The notes: generated by a model from the letters alone, not told the origin. Positions 33,276-44,263 are shown, counted from the first letter of the stretch. The stretch is 64,000 bases of DNA from Sthenelais limicola (GCA_942159475.1 OW804096.1:38315744-38379743), one strand, 5' to 3'. Program-made: numbers and translations.

Positions 33276-33377
33276 TTATTTTTTTTTTTTTTGTGGTAAA
33301 AATAACTTTTATTCAAGGTACCTGCATGCCCTCGAACTCATACATATCTAGCGCTCTCGCGTAAGCCTAGCCTAAGG
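33276..33377 (-). mobile_element. SINE-like or processed retro-insertion with poly(A) and TSD
   Basis: A run of about 16 T at 33279-33292 (poly(A) on minus) is preceded on the minus strand by GAATAAAAGTT, an AATAAA signal about 20 nt upstream. The insert is flanked by a 16-bp direct repeat AACA(G/A)TTCTTTATTTT (33260-33275 and 33378-33393, one difference). These are hallmarks of LINE-mediated retroposition. The roughly 80-bp body has a GAGTTCGAGGG stretch reminiscent of a tRNA T-arm, but no clear A/B boxes. Confidence 0.55.
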
Positions 33378-33412
33378 AACAATTCTTTATTTTAATTTCT
33401 GTTAATCAGTTT

Positions 33413-33745
33413 TCACCTAGTAACGTCCGATTCATTAAAATGTTCAGGTAGAAACTGGATGCTAGTCGGAAATTTGTTCCGCAAGCCTCCAAAGCCTTCA
33501 AGTACATAACCTGTAAAATCTAAGTGTGTACAGGAATATCGTATATTGTCACTAAAGAATGAATTGTGAAACCTAACCAGGGCTAATTTAACACGAGCTC
33601 CAAATCCTGTATAAGGTAGTAATAAGTCATACACAGAGGTTAAGTTATGTAAGTCTACTATTAAATAGAAAACTAAAGTTATATTGTCTAGATGTATATG
33701 GTGTAACTGAAATAGTATTTGTAATTGGCAAATGAGAATTATCAC
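33413..33745 (-). CDS. Doubtful 110-codon ORF, no recognised domain
   Basis: Minus-strand frame whose C-terminal half (GFGARVKLALVRFHNSFFSD onward) has protein-like composition, while the N-terminal half is hydrophobic and AT-driven. No domain, no convincing splice sites. It could be part of a decayed retroelement or chance. Confidence 0.12.
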   Translation of the reverse strand: MIILICQLQILFQLHHIHLDNITLVFYLIVDLHNLTSVYDLLLPYTGFGARVKLALVRFHNSFFSDNIRYSCTHLDFTGYVLEGFGGLRNKFPTSIQFLPEHFNESDVTR

Positions 33746-33994
33746 TTATGTGAAGCTTCGTCCAATAAAATTTATTTTAAAAGAAAGAAAAAAGAAACTT
33801 CATACATGATAAGAACGGCTCAGTGAAAAACTTTATGAATTATTTTCACGTTAGACGTCTGTTTCCAAGATTCCAAGATTCCAAGACTATTGAGTATAAC
33901 AGTTAAAACAATATACTATATAATATATAATATCATTTGTAATACCATGCTTATTAAATGTTTTGGCTGATTAAGTAATATAAAAAAGAATGAT
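33746..33994. other. No gene recognised; (GATTCCAA)n
   Basis: Three tandem copies of the decamer TTCCAAGATT near 33866-33890. Nothing else supported. Confidence 0.4.
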
Positions 33995-34105
33995 GCCCCC
34001 GTTGCATAACAATCTGCGAGCTCAATATTAACACTGAAAAAGCTACTCGCAGATATTTATGCAACGGGGGTATTGCCCCCGTTGCATAAATATCTGCGAA
34101 TATCA
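33995..34105. repeat. Fold-back repeat and partial second copy
   Basis: CCCCCGTTGCATAACAATCT (33996) faces AGATATTTATGCAACGGGGG (34051-34070). Immediately after, CCCCCGTTGCATAAATATCT (34076) starts a second, truncated copy. A small MITE with a tandem partial duplicate. Confidence 0.6.
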
Positions 34106-34246
34106 GCCAATTTCGGCAGAACAATGGTTTCCAAGGTACCTGAATATATTGGCAATGGGATAGGTGGACCTGGTAATCCTAGCCTCTTTGAAATCATATC
34201 AGTTACAGGGAATCTTCGACACATCAGAAGCATACAATAAGAACAG

Positions 34247-34486
34247 ATGGATCAGATTTTCAGAAAATGCACAATCTTCAGTTCTACACATATCTATCAG
34301 ATTTGGCTAAATTAGAGTGAAAATTGATAAATATTAAGTATATCTGAGTGTATTCTGTATTGTTTTCATTCAATAAATCTGTCTGGTTATGTTGAACTCT
34401 ATTTTGAACCAGATATTCTTCCTAAGTTTGAATTATTTGAGAGGATTTGGGAAGGCCAATTGTACATTTGCTGGCGACTTGACCAA
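34247..34486 (+). mobile_element. MITE family A copy, diverged
   Basis: TGGATCAGATTTTCAGAAAA at the left; the right end is changed (TGCTGGCGACTTGACCAAG). The family core is present. Confidence 0.6.
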
Positions 34487-34699
34487 GATCAAATGTTGCG
34501 AACTCACCTCCTTCTATGTCCTTTCCTTAGTCCTCTGAGCTCTGATATCCTATCCGTTAGCAATCCTATTGTAAATGATTGAACATCCCAACACTATAGA
34601 GGACAATGTAGAGGTTATTTCTAGATGGAATTATTTACCATGACTATGGGGAGTGAAGTCAAACGTGAAACACAGTAAAACCCCTGAATTTAGTACATC

Positions 34700-34960
34700 T
34701 TGGGAGATTAAATGTTCACAGTAGCGAGGTGTTCCGATTAAAGAGAGGTCGCTATGATAGGAGTGTACAGTAAAAGACCTGGCAATAACTGTCCATGATA
34801 GCAAATCGTTTACGTTAGAGAGGTATCCTTATAATCGAGCTGAACTGTATACTCAAGCACTGGCTCTAACTGTTCATTATAGCCAAGCGCTCGGATTAAA
34901 GAGGTTTCTGTATAATGAACATGTACAGTATAATGACTAGCATTAACTATCCGCAGGTGT
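34700..34960. repeat. Diverged tandem repeat, about 80-bp unit
   Basis: Successive blocks GTACAGTAAAAGACCTGGCA, CTGTATACTCAAGCACTGGC and GTACAGTATAATGACTAGCA each precede an AACTGTCC/TTC-ATGATAGC-like stretch and a GATTAAAGAGG-like stretch. Roughly three decayed copies. Confidence 0.5.
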
Positions 34961-35593
34961 CAATAAGTGTCAATAACTATCCAGATCGGAGTTGATGTTT
35001 TATTCCATGTCAACATTGAGTAGACCATTTGAATATAATCAAGGTTTCCAAATATGACCAACGGTTTCACTCCCAGAAACACGATCCATCTAATCGCCAC
35101 CTTTTCAAAGGTGAGGTATATACATCAGTTCATTGTAACAGCACTGATTCACTGATCTATTGATTTTATATTATGTATACCACCCTTGAGAGATTGCCTT
35201 TTGTGCAGTTGGTGCCTATAAAGTCTTATATATTCGCTTGGCAGCTGGCAAGCAAGTCATAATGCGCACAAGGCAGGTTTTCACCTAGGATCAAATACTG
35301 GTCCATTGAAGTGGTCTGCAATCTATAAGTAAATATTGAGTTAACTTTTTATATTCCTCTTGAAATAATTCAATGTCCAGATTATCTCTGGTAGTGTAGT
35401 CATTATCAATATTTCCTCTCCCACTTAATATGGTTTAAAATGCTATTATATCCTTGGCACAACACCTAAACCCAACCAAATCCGACAACTTGCTCAAATA
35501 AATATCAGATTTCAAATGGTCTAGAACTTTGGAGAAATGATCGACTAGTGATGATGGAAACCATAACAAAAAAAACACATCCAATAAGTAAGA
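34961..35593. other. No gene recognised
   Basis: Nothing supported. Confidence 0.4.
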
Positions 35594-35956
35594 TTATGTT
35601 TCCATGACAACGCTTAGCGGGATTCCTCTTGGATGTGTGCCTAAATACCAGTAACTTTTCCTAGCTTCTTCTACTGGAGAGTTCTTGTCAGCTTCTCTCC
35701 AGGGTGATGACAGGCTACTCCTACTCCTACCACTACCTCCTCCTCCTCCTACTCCGGCTCGTGCTCGGGTTGCCGCTTCAGACCAGAGCGGTGGATGGAG
35801 GCATTGTGTTGGGAGGAACAAGTTCTTCTTTCCTCCTCCTCCTCTCCTCGCTCCAGATCTCGGGTAATACCTCGTGACGAGACGATCAGTGCTCCGCCCT
35901 GGCGTCGATAGTGAGAATTGCTGCGTGCAAGAGTGCTGGGCTGGATGGAAGCACAC
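35594..35956 (-). CDS. Doubtful 120-codon ORF with Gly-rich run
   Basis: Higher GC than its surroundings and an imperfect (CCT)n tract encoding Gly/Ser/Arg-rich sequence on the minus strand. The opposite strand is also open. No domain recognised. More likely low-complexity DNA than a gene. Confidence 0.12.
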   Translation of the reverse strand: MCFHPAQHSCTQQFSLSTPGRSTDRLVTRYYPRSGARRGGGGKKNLFLPTQCLHPPLWSEAATRARAGVGGGGGSGRSRSSLSSPWREADKNSPVEEARKSYWYLGTHPRGIPLSVVMET

Positions 35957-36059
35957 TGTAAAAGATTGTTATGTTTGTGAGTGAGTGAGTGATGGTTGCT
36001 TAATGTTTATGACGGTATATAGCAATATAAGTACACTGTAAACTTCCTTGTTTTTCTAT

Positions 36060-36295
36060 AGTCATCTTATAAAGTATATTTAGCTACTTTACTAATAAAT
36101 TGTCACCTAGAAATTGCATTCTTTTTTTAAAAAATAGAAATATCATGCTTAAATATATTTATACTTATAGGCCTTTTAAATGTCCGACTGTTTATTGTAA
36201 TAGGATTTTGCTTGAGCTCATATTTTCAAATATGATGACATCTCCAAATCCACTTTTTGCGACTTGTGACTCATTTGTCTCTACCCCATCACCTT
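36060..36295 (+). mobile_element. MITE family C copy, partial
   Basis: Core TTTAGCTACTTTACTAATAA, then CAAATATGATGACATCTCCA and TTTTTGCGACTTGTGACTCA. The extreme right end is diverged (CCCCATCACC). Confidence 0.5.
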
Positions 36296-37029
36296 TAGTA
36301 GAAGTGGGTAAATTCTGGGTCTAGGATGCGTGAAGGGAGCGTAGTCTGTGATGCTGGAGGTATGTCTCATACAGGTGAGACATCACCGATTATATTGGCG
36401 ACAGAGCCCTTGCAACGCATCCTAGGAACCACGCCCCCCTTGGTCTCCATTATGGCGCCCTTCCAATGTTTACCTATTATGTCCCAATGCCCATGTGTTC
36501 CACGCCCACCGTTGCCCTCAGCTCTCTAATGCCACTCGCCCAAAACTACACATACAATTTTTTTCTTTTATTGCATTGCTATGTATTATGGTAAATAAAA
36601 CCTGCTGTTCAGTGGTTCGAGGCCATTCCTCTCTTCACTTCTTCCTTCCTCACTTAACAGCCAGATATTACATAATATTCCAGCATCACCTGAGTCAATA
36701 GACGTACAATAGTACCATGGCTAGTATCAGCATAATTAGCGGTTGTGGAAATGTGATATGATAATAAAAGGGTGATTATTAAAAATGATGAGACGAGGCG
36801 ACGGGTCCGCTCCCTAATTTAAGAATGCTACCATGCTGGACGACGTTGATATGACGTCATAAGAGGTGCACTTGCTACCTGGATAGGTGTCCAGGTGAAA
36901 TTAGTTGATGCAAATAAAAGCTGTCAACAAATGAGTGTAATTCTGTCAATAAGGTATATCAGCATTAATGGTTCAATGGGGAGATCTCTTATATCTGGTA
37001 CACTCCTTCCATTGCCTGGGGGCAATGTT
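36296..37029. other. No gene recognised; CRE palindrome
   Basis: A patch at 36835-36910 has the TGACGTCA palindrome (36852-36859), E-box-like CAGGTG and an octamer-like ATGCAAAT. No transcript model can be supported. Confidence 0.3.
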
Positions 37030-37672
37030 TGGCACAAAAAAAAAAAAAAATGATTATTAAAAATGAATATGAGAAAATGGTTTACAAGTCGAGAAGAAGA
37101 GATACTATCATGTTTTAAAAGATGAGACAAATTTATTCCCACGGTTTTAACATTTACGAAATCTAAAACCTATTTCTATGTTTGATCTGTCTTATGTTTG
37201 AGAACAAAGTTAGTGTTATTTCTGGGTGGGCAATTACCAGTAAAGTAACTATACATACTCCATAGGATGACTTTCAAAACGCAAGGAGATATATCAATAC
37301 GGGTCAAGTCTCCGGAAAATGTACAATTGGCCTTCACCAATCCTCTCAGATAAACCAAATTTAAGACGAAAATCAGGTTCAAAATGCAGAAAACAGATGT
37401 ATTGAATGAATACAATACAGAATACACTCAGATATACCTAGCATTTATCAATTTGCACTCTAATCTAGCAGAGTTTGATAGATGTGTAGAACTGTAGATT
37501 GTGCATTTTCTGAAAATCTGACCCATACACTGTCCTGAAATTTGATACATGTATTCATGGTGGTAACCGCGCTAGGCAACCCCAATATGGGAACAAAGAA
37601 ATTTGTGAATAAATGACTGAAAAATATCAATTTTGCGATTTCTAACTCATTTTCCTGTAACACATCACAATT
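37030..37672 (-). mobile_element. MITE family C copy split by a family A MITE
   Basis: The left part carries CCAGTAAAGTAACTATACAT and ACTCCATAGGATGACTTTCA. The right part carries TTTGCGATTTCTAACTCATT and CTGTAACACATCACA. A family A element sits between them at 37298-37527, showing that A transposed after C here. Confidence 0.6.
37298..37527 (-). mobile_element. MITE family A copy nested in family C
   Basis: ACGGGTCAAGTCTCCGGAAA at the left and TTTTCTGAAAATCTGACCCA at the right, with TA flanks and a reverse-oriented core. Confidence 0.75.
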
Positions 37673-37775
37673 GAAATTTGATACATGTATGTATTCATAC
37701 ATCATACAGTTATACCCAAAAAAAATTGAATATTCCCACAAAAATTATGAAATCGCCATGCTGCTTCCAAGGGTA

Positions 37776-37974
37776 AAACCCTGCCCACACACAGCCAATT
37801 TGTCCCGCGATTGCCCCCCGATTTGGGTCTCCCGGTGAGTCCTACGATTTCATTTTAAGTGATGGTTTATATTTTTCAAATAACATCAACCAGGATTGGA
37901 AATCCTAGGATTCATCAGGAGACCCAAATCGGGGGGCAATCGGGAGGCAAATCAGCTGTGTGTGGGCAGGGTTT
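37776..37974. mobile_element. 199-bp fold-back MITE
   Basis: Long inverted arms: AAACCCTGCCCACACACAGC at the left and its perfect complement at 37955-37974. The arms continue with GCCCCCCGATTTGGGTCTCC facing GGAGACCCAAATCGGGGGGC. Shares the CCCGATTTGGGTCTCCC block with 11237-12356. Confidence 0.75.
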
Positions 37975-38626
37975 AAGGCGTCGTCCGGACCACCCTGCAT
38001 AACCTCAATTACCATGAATCAATATATATAAGCTACACAGAAACATACAGAAATACAATGAGAGGACTTTGTGGAAGTCCAGAAATTTATCCTGCTAGAG
38101 GTATTATTTTATTTTCTGTTTTGTTCTTATAGTTGTCTCACTTTTAATGACTGCCCACCACCCCGCCCTCCTTCCACCACTCTCTCTTCCTTGTTAGTGT
38201 TAGTGTGTAATACCTGCTGCACACAGTTGGCCTACCGCCTTCAGCCGGTACTGTGTGCAGGCAGAGAGACAAGCGTGTACTAGAGGGGAGGAGGTCCGAG
38301 AGGGGAGGGACTCAAAACAAATTGGGCGCCACTTTTTATATTTAAAATTGCTAGTTTCCTTTACCATATTATACATAAGTCTTCCCATAAAAAGGCATCA
38401 GGAGGAACACGACTTGCCTTTCAGACAATGTAATGGTGCCCATTTACATGGGAATACATAGAAAACAGGGTCATACATATGGGTCTTGTATAAGAGGGAA
38501 ATGACACTGATTGTTTGGGCAACGTAAGGAGGTTTAGAGGTGGGCTAATTCCGCCCTCTAGAGGGCGGGACGGTTGCTCAAAGTCTAGCTTCAAAAGAGC
38601 TATACTCTACCCACTGTGGTGGTAGA
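37975..38626. other. No gene recognised
   Basis: Short palindromic CCGCCCTCTAGAGGGCGG near 38551. No gene supported. Confidence 0.4.
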
Positions 38627-38677
38627 GGGTCAGACTTTCAGAAAATGTACAATCAGCTCTACACATTTAAGAACTTC

Positions 38678-40739
38678 ACCCGACGGGCAAATGAACGCGA
38701 TTATACGCGATTTTTAAAGCGCAATCATCTCGCCATTGTTCTGTGATGAGAGTGGACGCTTTTCACGCAATAATTATTGCGCAATGATTGCGTGATGGTT
38801 GCGCTAAGGATATAACGCAATATTGGTGCAATAATTAGCAAATTCTCATGGCATTTGGACGGGATATTTCATGCACAATTTTCATCTTATTGTATTGCTT
38901 TTTTTGTAAAATAATATCATTCGGAATTACTCATAATTAATTCTCCATGGTAATACATCAATTATTTAACAACATTTTTGTCATCTCTTTCCAATTCACC
39001 AACACAGCAGGTTTAGCTACCTGTAGGTGATATTAGTGTGTGTGCACTTGTACGACAGCTATAGTGCACACATAGCACCCATAGCATTTAGGTATACAGT
39101 TATATGGGGTGTTTCGATTATTACCTGTTTTAAAATTAAAAAAGTAAATTACACTAATGAACTATTTTAAGATATTACTTGTAATGTTTCTAATCAAATA
39201 GTTAGGAACATGTATATAATGTATAAATGCTACATATATGTGTATTAGCGGCACTTTCATTATAAAGCAAATGGTAATTGCACCCCAGTTACCAGTTGCG
39301 CCACCTGCTGACAATGACATTTGTATAATTAGTATTTAGATGTGATTTTGAATGCGCATTTTATGCGCAATTGAGATCACACCCATAATAATAATGTAAT
39401 AATGATAATTTTATTTGAACTAAGTTTGGTGTAGAAAATACCATTTTGGAATATGTGTGTGATCGTTACAACATTTATTAGCTTAAAAACAAAGAAATTT
39501 GGATACTTTTAAATAGCATTTAGTTTTTATTTAGGGAAGCTGGATATATATGTATATGGTCGATTCCAGAAATTTTAGTGCGATTTTGAGATTTTTGGTA
39601 AAAATAAAAATATTCTTTGATTGTTTCCATATTTATAAGGAAGAAAGGACCTGGATCGGGCTATATGACCATCAATTTGCCACGACCTGGGTCAATTATT
39701 TTTTCAGATACAAGCCTCCAACTCATTGGAGCCTGGTCAAAGATTCCATACAAATACATGTATATGTATGGAGTGGTTTTTTTTTCGTCATAACCCAATT
39801 AATTAATAATCCTGATATAAAGATGTGGACTTTTAATACCTTTTCTTGGGAATATATGTTCAAAACATAAGTACCTTTATATAAAACCCCAAAAGCGTTT
39901 CCAACGAATACACCATTCCATACGAATACACCATTCCATACGAATACATCAGTTCAATAATGTATTCGTATGGAATGGTGTATTTATTGATACATGTTTT
40001 CTTAATAAAAATACCTTAATAAAAATGAAGTGAATAGTAAATCCTTTCATCAGGAGACAATGGTTGACAATAAGAACACAGAATTTGTATTTTACAGCCA
40101 GTTTTTGAATGTGTATTCGTCGGCATCGTGTATTCGTATGGATTCTTTTCATAAAATTATATTCTTTTCATAAAATTATAATCTACTGATGGAGGAATGA
40201 AGTTGGAATCATGAGATTTGTTCTGGATATTAAGCTAACGATTTTAAATGTAAATGAAAAAAAGAGTTGATCAAATATGAAAAGTTTTATTTTAATAGAG
40301 GTTAGAACATGTATTCGTTGGTGGGTGTGAATGCCACATGAGTGAACAGTGTCAGGTGTTGCGTCCAGTCGTGGCTGCATTATGATGAGTATTTAGGTGC
40401 AATTTTGAATGCGCATTATATGCGCAATTGAGATCACACCCATATTATTAACTTTTGAAGAAAACATGTATTCACAGATACAATTGGTTGAGTAACATAT
40501 GTTTAATACAAACATAAATGAATATCAACGAGAACTTAATCCAACACAAGTGTGAGACCACCAACAACATGGGAGGAAATAGACGCAATGGATTTCACAT
40601 AATGATGGCTAATGGCATGTCCATTTCACTGTGATTCATAGCCATAAGTATCACACTTCACTAATTTGCGCTCAATCACAAAATGATCGCAGGGATATCA
40701 CATTCAATTGCGCTCAGTAGCTCTCAGTGCCTGTCGGGC
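38678..40739. mobile_element. About 2.06-kb non-autonomous element inserted in MITE A
   Basis: The ends CCCGACGGGCA and TGCCTGTCGGG are inverted with one mismatch. Subterminal regions are rich in TTGCGC/GCGCAA motifs. Two internal direct repeats (about 39331-39395 and 40387-40448, both with TTTTGAATGCGCAT and GCGCAATTGAGATCACACCC) bracket about 1 kb, suggesting a further nested insertion or duplication. No transposase frame is recognisable. Confidence 0.55.
39902..40325. repeat. Cluster of GTATTCGT motifs with palindrome
   Basis: CGAATACACCATTCCATA occurs twice in tandem (39907, 39921) and is mirrored by TATGGAATGGTGTATT (39968-39983), a palindrome around a short loop. Further TGTATTCGT motifs lie near 40110, 40130 and 40312. 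Confidence 0.5.
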
Positions 40740-40925
40740 AGCTAAAATAGGCTGAAATGTGTTAAATGATAGGCACATCTGAGTATATTTACTATTGCCT
40801 TGTTTTAAAAACTCAGTTTGGTACTGTTGGACTTTCTTTTAAACCTCACTTATGTCTTAAATTTGGGATATTTGAGAGGATTGGTGAGGGCAAGTTGTAC
40901 ATTTTCCGACGATCTGACCCTAGAG

Positions 40926-41366
40926 CATAATTAAAGTGAAATCGTGCCTTCGGTCAATGATCCTTGCAGAAAGCCAATAGACAGATGTTCATTATGCATG
41001 ACGACCCCAGCACCAGTGGGACTAGTTTGTGCTGCCGTACCTTTAATGAACGTCAGACAATGTCTGCAGTGAAGCAAGAGCAACTTGCCAACTCGGGTTC
41101 CTGCAACGTCCATGGGTCTGCTTATAAGATTTATTACATACGTATATGATTACATGGGTGCTATTCAGGGTGCTATTTGAAAAGTCAAATAGCAACTATG
41201 TGCTATTTGAGCCAAATATCCACAAGATCGATGGGAAAGTAAGGTAAAATACTATTAAAATAAAGTTCTTATTGATTTAGTATGTAATAAATATTTGGGG
41301 TCTCGTGCGATTTGACCCAATGTCCCGATCGATTACAAACCTCCATCGTGCCATTAGGTATAAGAG
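40926..41366. other. No gene recognised
   Basis: Includes a local GTGCTATTTGA direct repeat near 41160-41205. No gene supported. Confidence 0.4.
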
Positions 41367-41780
41367 TATGTGATGTGTTCCAGGAAAAGTCGCAAATTGG
41401 ATATTATCAAAAGTGGTGTTTTCACAAAATGTCTTTATCAAAATGTTTTGATTCTTAGAGAGTTTAGCTCTTATATATAGTCATATAAATCCATGTAACA
41501 AATTTCAGGAAATCTTATTTAATATATCCTTGCGTTTTGAAGGCCTTCATATGGAATATAATTATTTAGTTACTGTACTGGTAAGTATAACCATTCAGAA
41601 ACATCGCAAACTTTTTTTTTCAAAAATAGAAATATCAAACTTAAAATATAGAAATTCATATTAGGTCTCCTAGTGTTTACTATCATTGGAATCGGTTTGA
41701 TCTCCTCTTTTCAAATATGGTGATATCTCAAAATCCATCTTTTGCGACTTATGACTCATTTCTCTGTAACGCATCACAAT
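41367..41780 (+). mobile_element. MITE family C, full copy
   Basis: Begins ATGTGATGTGTTCCAGGAAA and ends CTCTGTAACGCATCACA, with the GTCGCAAA / TTTTGCGAC inner pair. About 414 bp, as at 27754. Confidence 0.7.
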
Positions 41781-41784
41781 TATA

Positions 41785-42050
41785 TGTGGCCCATTTCAGA
41801 AAAATAAGTCGCAAAAAATGAATTTTTAGATATCATCATTTTTGAAAAGTTAAGATCAAGCCAATTCGAAAGATAGTAAGGATTAGGACATTTAACAAGT
41901 ATTTCTATATTTTAAGTTTGATAATACGTTTGCAACATTTCCTGGTGGACAATTACTATAAAGTCCCACAAAGAAATCTTGTGAATAAATGACTTTGAAA
42001 AATATAAACTTTGCGATTTCTAACTCATTTTCCTGTAACACATCACATAT
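41785..42050 (-). mobile_element. MITE family C, second copy, internally shortened
   Basis: Left block AGAAAAATAAGTCGCAAAAA and GATATCATCATTTTTGAAAA; right block TTTGCGATTTCTAACTCATT and CTGTAACACATCACAT. Shorter than full copies because part of the core after ACTATAAAGTC is missing. Confidence 0.65.
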
Positions 42051-42307
42051 ATACTCGCTATCTTACATGGGCTATAGCCATCCCTCTTGTTCTGAAAATT
42101 ATTATGGACCTCACCATAGTCATACGATGTATTCATGAGAATATTCCTACTGGTAATTAAAGTGACTAAATATACTCCATTGAATGATCCTAGAATCGCT
42201 AGGATATATGTAATACACGGTCTTGAAATTTAGTATATCCCATGTATAATACTAGTGACGTAGCTAAATATACTTTATAGGATGATCCTAGAATCCCTAG
42301 GATATAT
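42051..42307. other. Family C core fragments, no gene
   Basis: Two short related blocks (ACTAAATATACTCCATTGAA and GCTAAATATACTTTATAGGA) resemble the family C core and form an approximate tandem repeat. Confidence 0.4.
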
Positions 42308-42547
42308 ATGGGTCAGATTTTCGGAAAATGTACTATTGGCAGTTCTACACATTTAGGAACTTCTGCTAAATTAGGCTGGAAAATGAAGAATACCGGGTAT
42401 ATCTGAATATATTTGGTATCGCATTGATTTAAAGTATCAGTTATGTTATGTTTAGCTGCATTTTAAAGCTTATTTTTGTCTTAAATGTGGGTTATTTGAG
42501 AGGATTGGTGAAGGTCAATTGTACATATTCTGACGATCTGACCCATA
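42308..42547 (+). mobile_element. MITE family A copy
   Basis: TATATGGGTCAGATTTTCGG at the left and TTCTGACGATCTGACCCATA at the right, with TA flanks. Confidence 0.75.
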
Positions 42548-42779
42548 TACGAGGTCTTGAAATCTAGTACATGCATGTATTCATACAACTTAAAAACGTT
42601 AGATAACTGTTTTTATTGTATCTGGCATCTATTGGAAATCCTGAGCAATCAAAAATGAACAACCAATTTTCGGAAGGAAATAAAGAATACATTCAAATCA
42701 GATATAATCCATAATTAATATCTAAGCTGGTGGTTTAAATACAGGTTAACTAACGAGTTGGTTGAAGGAGCACGACCTC

Positions 42780-43110
42780 TGGACGGTCACCCTCTTCTTC
42801 TTACTGTCTCTCCCCTCCTTTTCTCTCCCTGCCTCTCCCCCTCTCCTTGTCCCTACCCCCTTCTCCTCTTCAGTGCCCTATTCTCTCCCCCTTCTTCTCT
42901 CTTTATCCTCTCCCTCACCTCCCGCTTTCCTCTCCCTTCTGTCTTTTTCTCTCTCCCTCCCCCTCCCCTTTCTCTCTATCCTTTTCTCCCTCTCCCTATC
43001 TGATTCCTCCCACCCTTTCCCTCAGCTTCTTTGCTCTTACCCTCCCCCCTCTCCACTTCCCCCTCACCCCCTCTCTCTTTTTCCTCACCCCCCCCCCTCT
43101 CATCTATCTC
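42780..43110. repeat. Polypyrimidine (CT-rich) tract of about 330 bp
   Basis: The plus strand is almost entirely C/T, with CCCTCTCC-type units. All three plus frames are open and encode Ser/Pro/Leu; this is a composition artefact, not a gene. Such tracts can form triplex (H-DNA) structures. Confidence 0.8.
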
Positions 43111-43611
43111 CCATCAAAAATCGAAAAATAAATCTGAATTTCAGCGGCAATCTTAGTAAAAACAACATATTGTTTGCCATGACAACCCCACATAACTAAC
43201 TTGTGAAGTACGCACTATGTGTAACTCACTCTAGATACGTTGTTCTCAGAGCAATGATTGTATAATAAAGTAATTTGTTTGTATAGAGATGTCTGTAGTT
43301 ACTTTTACCTAATTCGAAATATACTCCGGTATTTTCAATATTATCATCGATATATTATTATTATCTGATTATTATTGATCATTGAATAAATGAAGGACTT
43401 GTTTTGGGTTTAATTCGTTCTTTCTATTTAGCCTGCGTCAAGTAATAATAGGGACAAGTAAACCAGAAATTCACTTCCCATTTTCACCAATTCTCAAATT
43501 GTTATTCCAAGGTCATATTCATACATTCGGAACCTTATGAAATCACGCTTCAATTAATGTAATACAGACATTCTTGCATGTTTTTGTTTATGCAAAAACG
43601 TTCATATACAC
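43111..43611. other. No gene recognised
   Basis: AT-rich; (TTA)n-like patches near 43355. Nothing supported. Confidence 0.4.
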
Positions 43612-43770
43612 TCTTAGCCTGTGGCGTAATAGAGCGGTGCCCTATAGTTTCAATCCGTTTTAGAACAATAACTCACCGATAGCCAATGTTTGTTCCGCGC
43701 GAGAACGGTGCCCTACCCAAAGGTTGGTACCGTTAGGCGGCACCGTCACGCGGTAGAACTCTCCTCACTA
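43612..43770. repeat. GC-rich repeat with GGTGCCCTA motifs
   Basis: TACACTCTTAGC starts a block with GCGGTGCCCTATAG and AACGGTGCCCTACCC. The same terminal motif appears inverted (GCTAAGAGTGTA) at about 63631-63642, next to a block with similar GGTGCC motifs. Probably a shared repeat family. Confidence 0.4.
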
Positions 43771-43853
43771 TGAGGAACAAAAGCTAGGGCAAGATGGCGG
43801 ATCGTTGTTTGCAGGAGTTTTGAACGTGTGGAGCTACGTCACAGTATGTGAAG
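43771..43853 (+). promoter_or_regulatory. Possible host promoter/first exon with YY1-like motif
   Basis: CAAGATGGCGGA (43790-43801) matches the YY1 motif often found at transcription starts of animal genes. A strong donor GTGAAG|GTAAGT follows at 43853/43854. The ATG in this motif gives only a 9-codon frame, so it would be untranslated leader or chance. The Ty3 element would then lie in the first intron. Confidence 0.25.
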
Positions 43854-44259
43854 GTAAGTAGGCCTAGTCTAATTTAATTATCACTTTCTTAACCAGTCAA
43901 ACGTCCAGTGAAACAGACATATTTCTAAAGACCCTATGATCATGGCCTATCGTGCATTATATGTAGTGAAACAAGCTTCTGTGACCGAGCGAAGGGGGGA
44001 CTGTTGATTCTAACGGTTTTCGGTTGCAAGGAGGTAGCTGTACCTACACAACATCGTGGGGGAGTCGATCATTCATTCTATATTGAAAATGAGGACCTGA
44101 GGTTTTTCAGTTGACTCATGATGCTGCTACTATAGGCCTAGAACATATTTAGATGCGTTAATGTAGGAAACGGACATGCAGTACCTATCCTAGGAATGTT
44201 TGTGTACTACTATATAGTAGTAGGCCTAGGTATCCCGGAGGTCGCCGCTATGCCTGTGC
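43854..44259. other. No gene recognised
   Basis: Flank of the Ty3 insertion; no feature supported. Confidence 0.4.
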
Positions 44260-44263
44260 ATAT
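44260..44263. repeat. Target-site duplication ATAT (one side)
   Basis: ATAT directly abuts TGTAAGAA at the left edge of the LTR. The same four bases follow the other LTR at 54298-54301. A 4-bp duplication is usual for Ty3/gypsy integrases. Confidence 0.8.

Larger units (their letters stand above)
38627..40925 (+). mobile_element. MITE family A copy split by a 2.06-kb insertion
   Basis: The left 50 bp (GGGTCAGACTTTCAGAAAAT to ACATTTAAGAACTTC) stop at 38677. The matching remainder resumes at about 40740 (GCTAAAATAGGCTGAAATG to CCGACGATCTGACCCTA). In intact copies these blocks are adjacent. Confidence 0.75.

Noticed and set aside
33300..33380. tRNA gene suggested by GAGTTCGAGGG
   Set aside because: No cloverleaf can be drawn and the sequence sits inside a retroposed fragment with a poly(A) tail.
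42758..43199. Ser/Pro/Leu-rich ORFs on the plus strand
   Set aside because: Caused by the polypyrimidine tract; all three frames are open and none has a domain.
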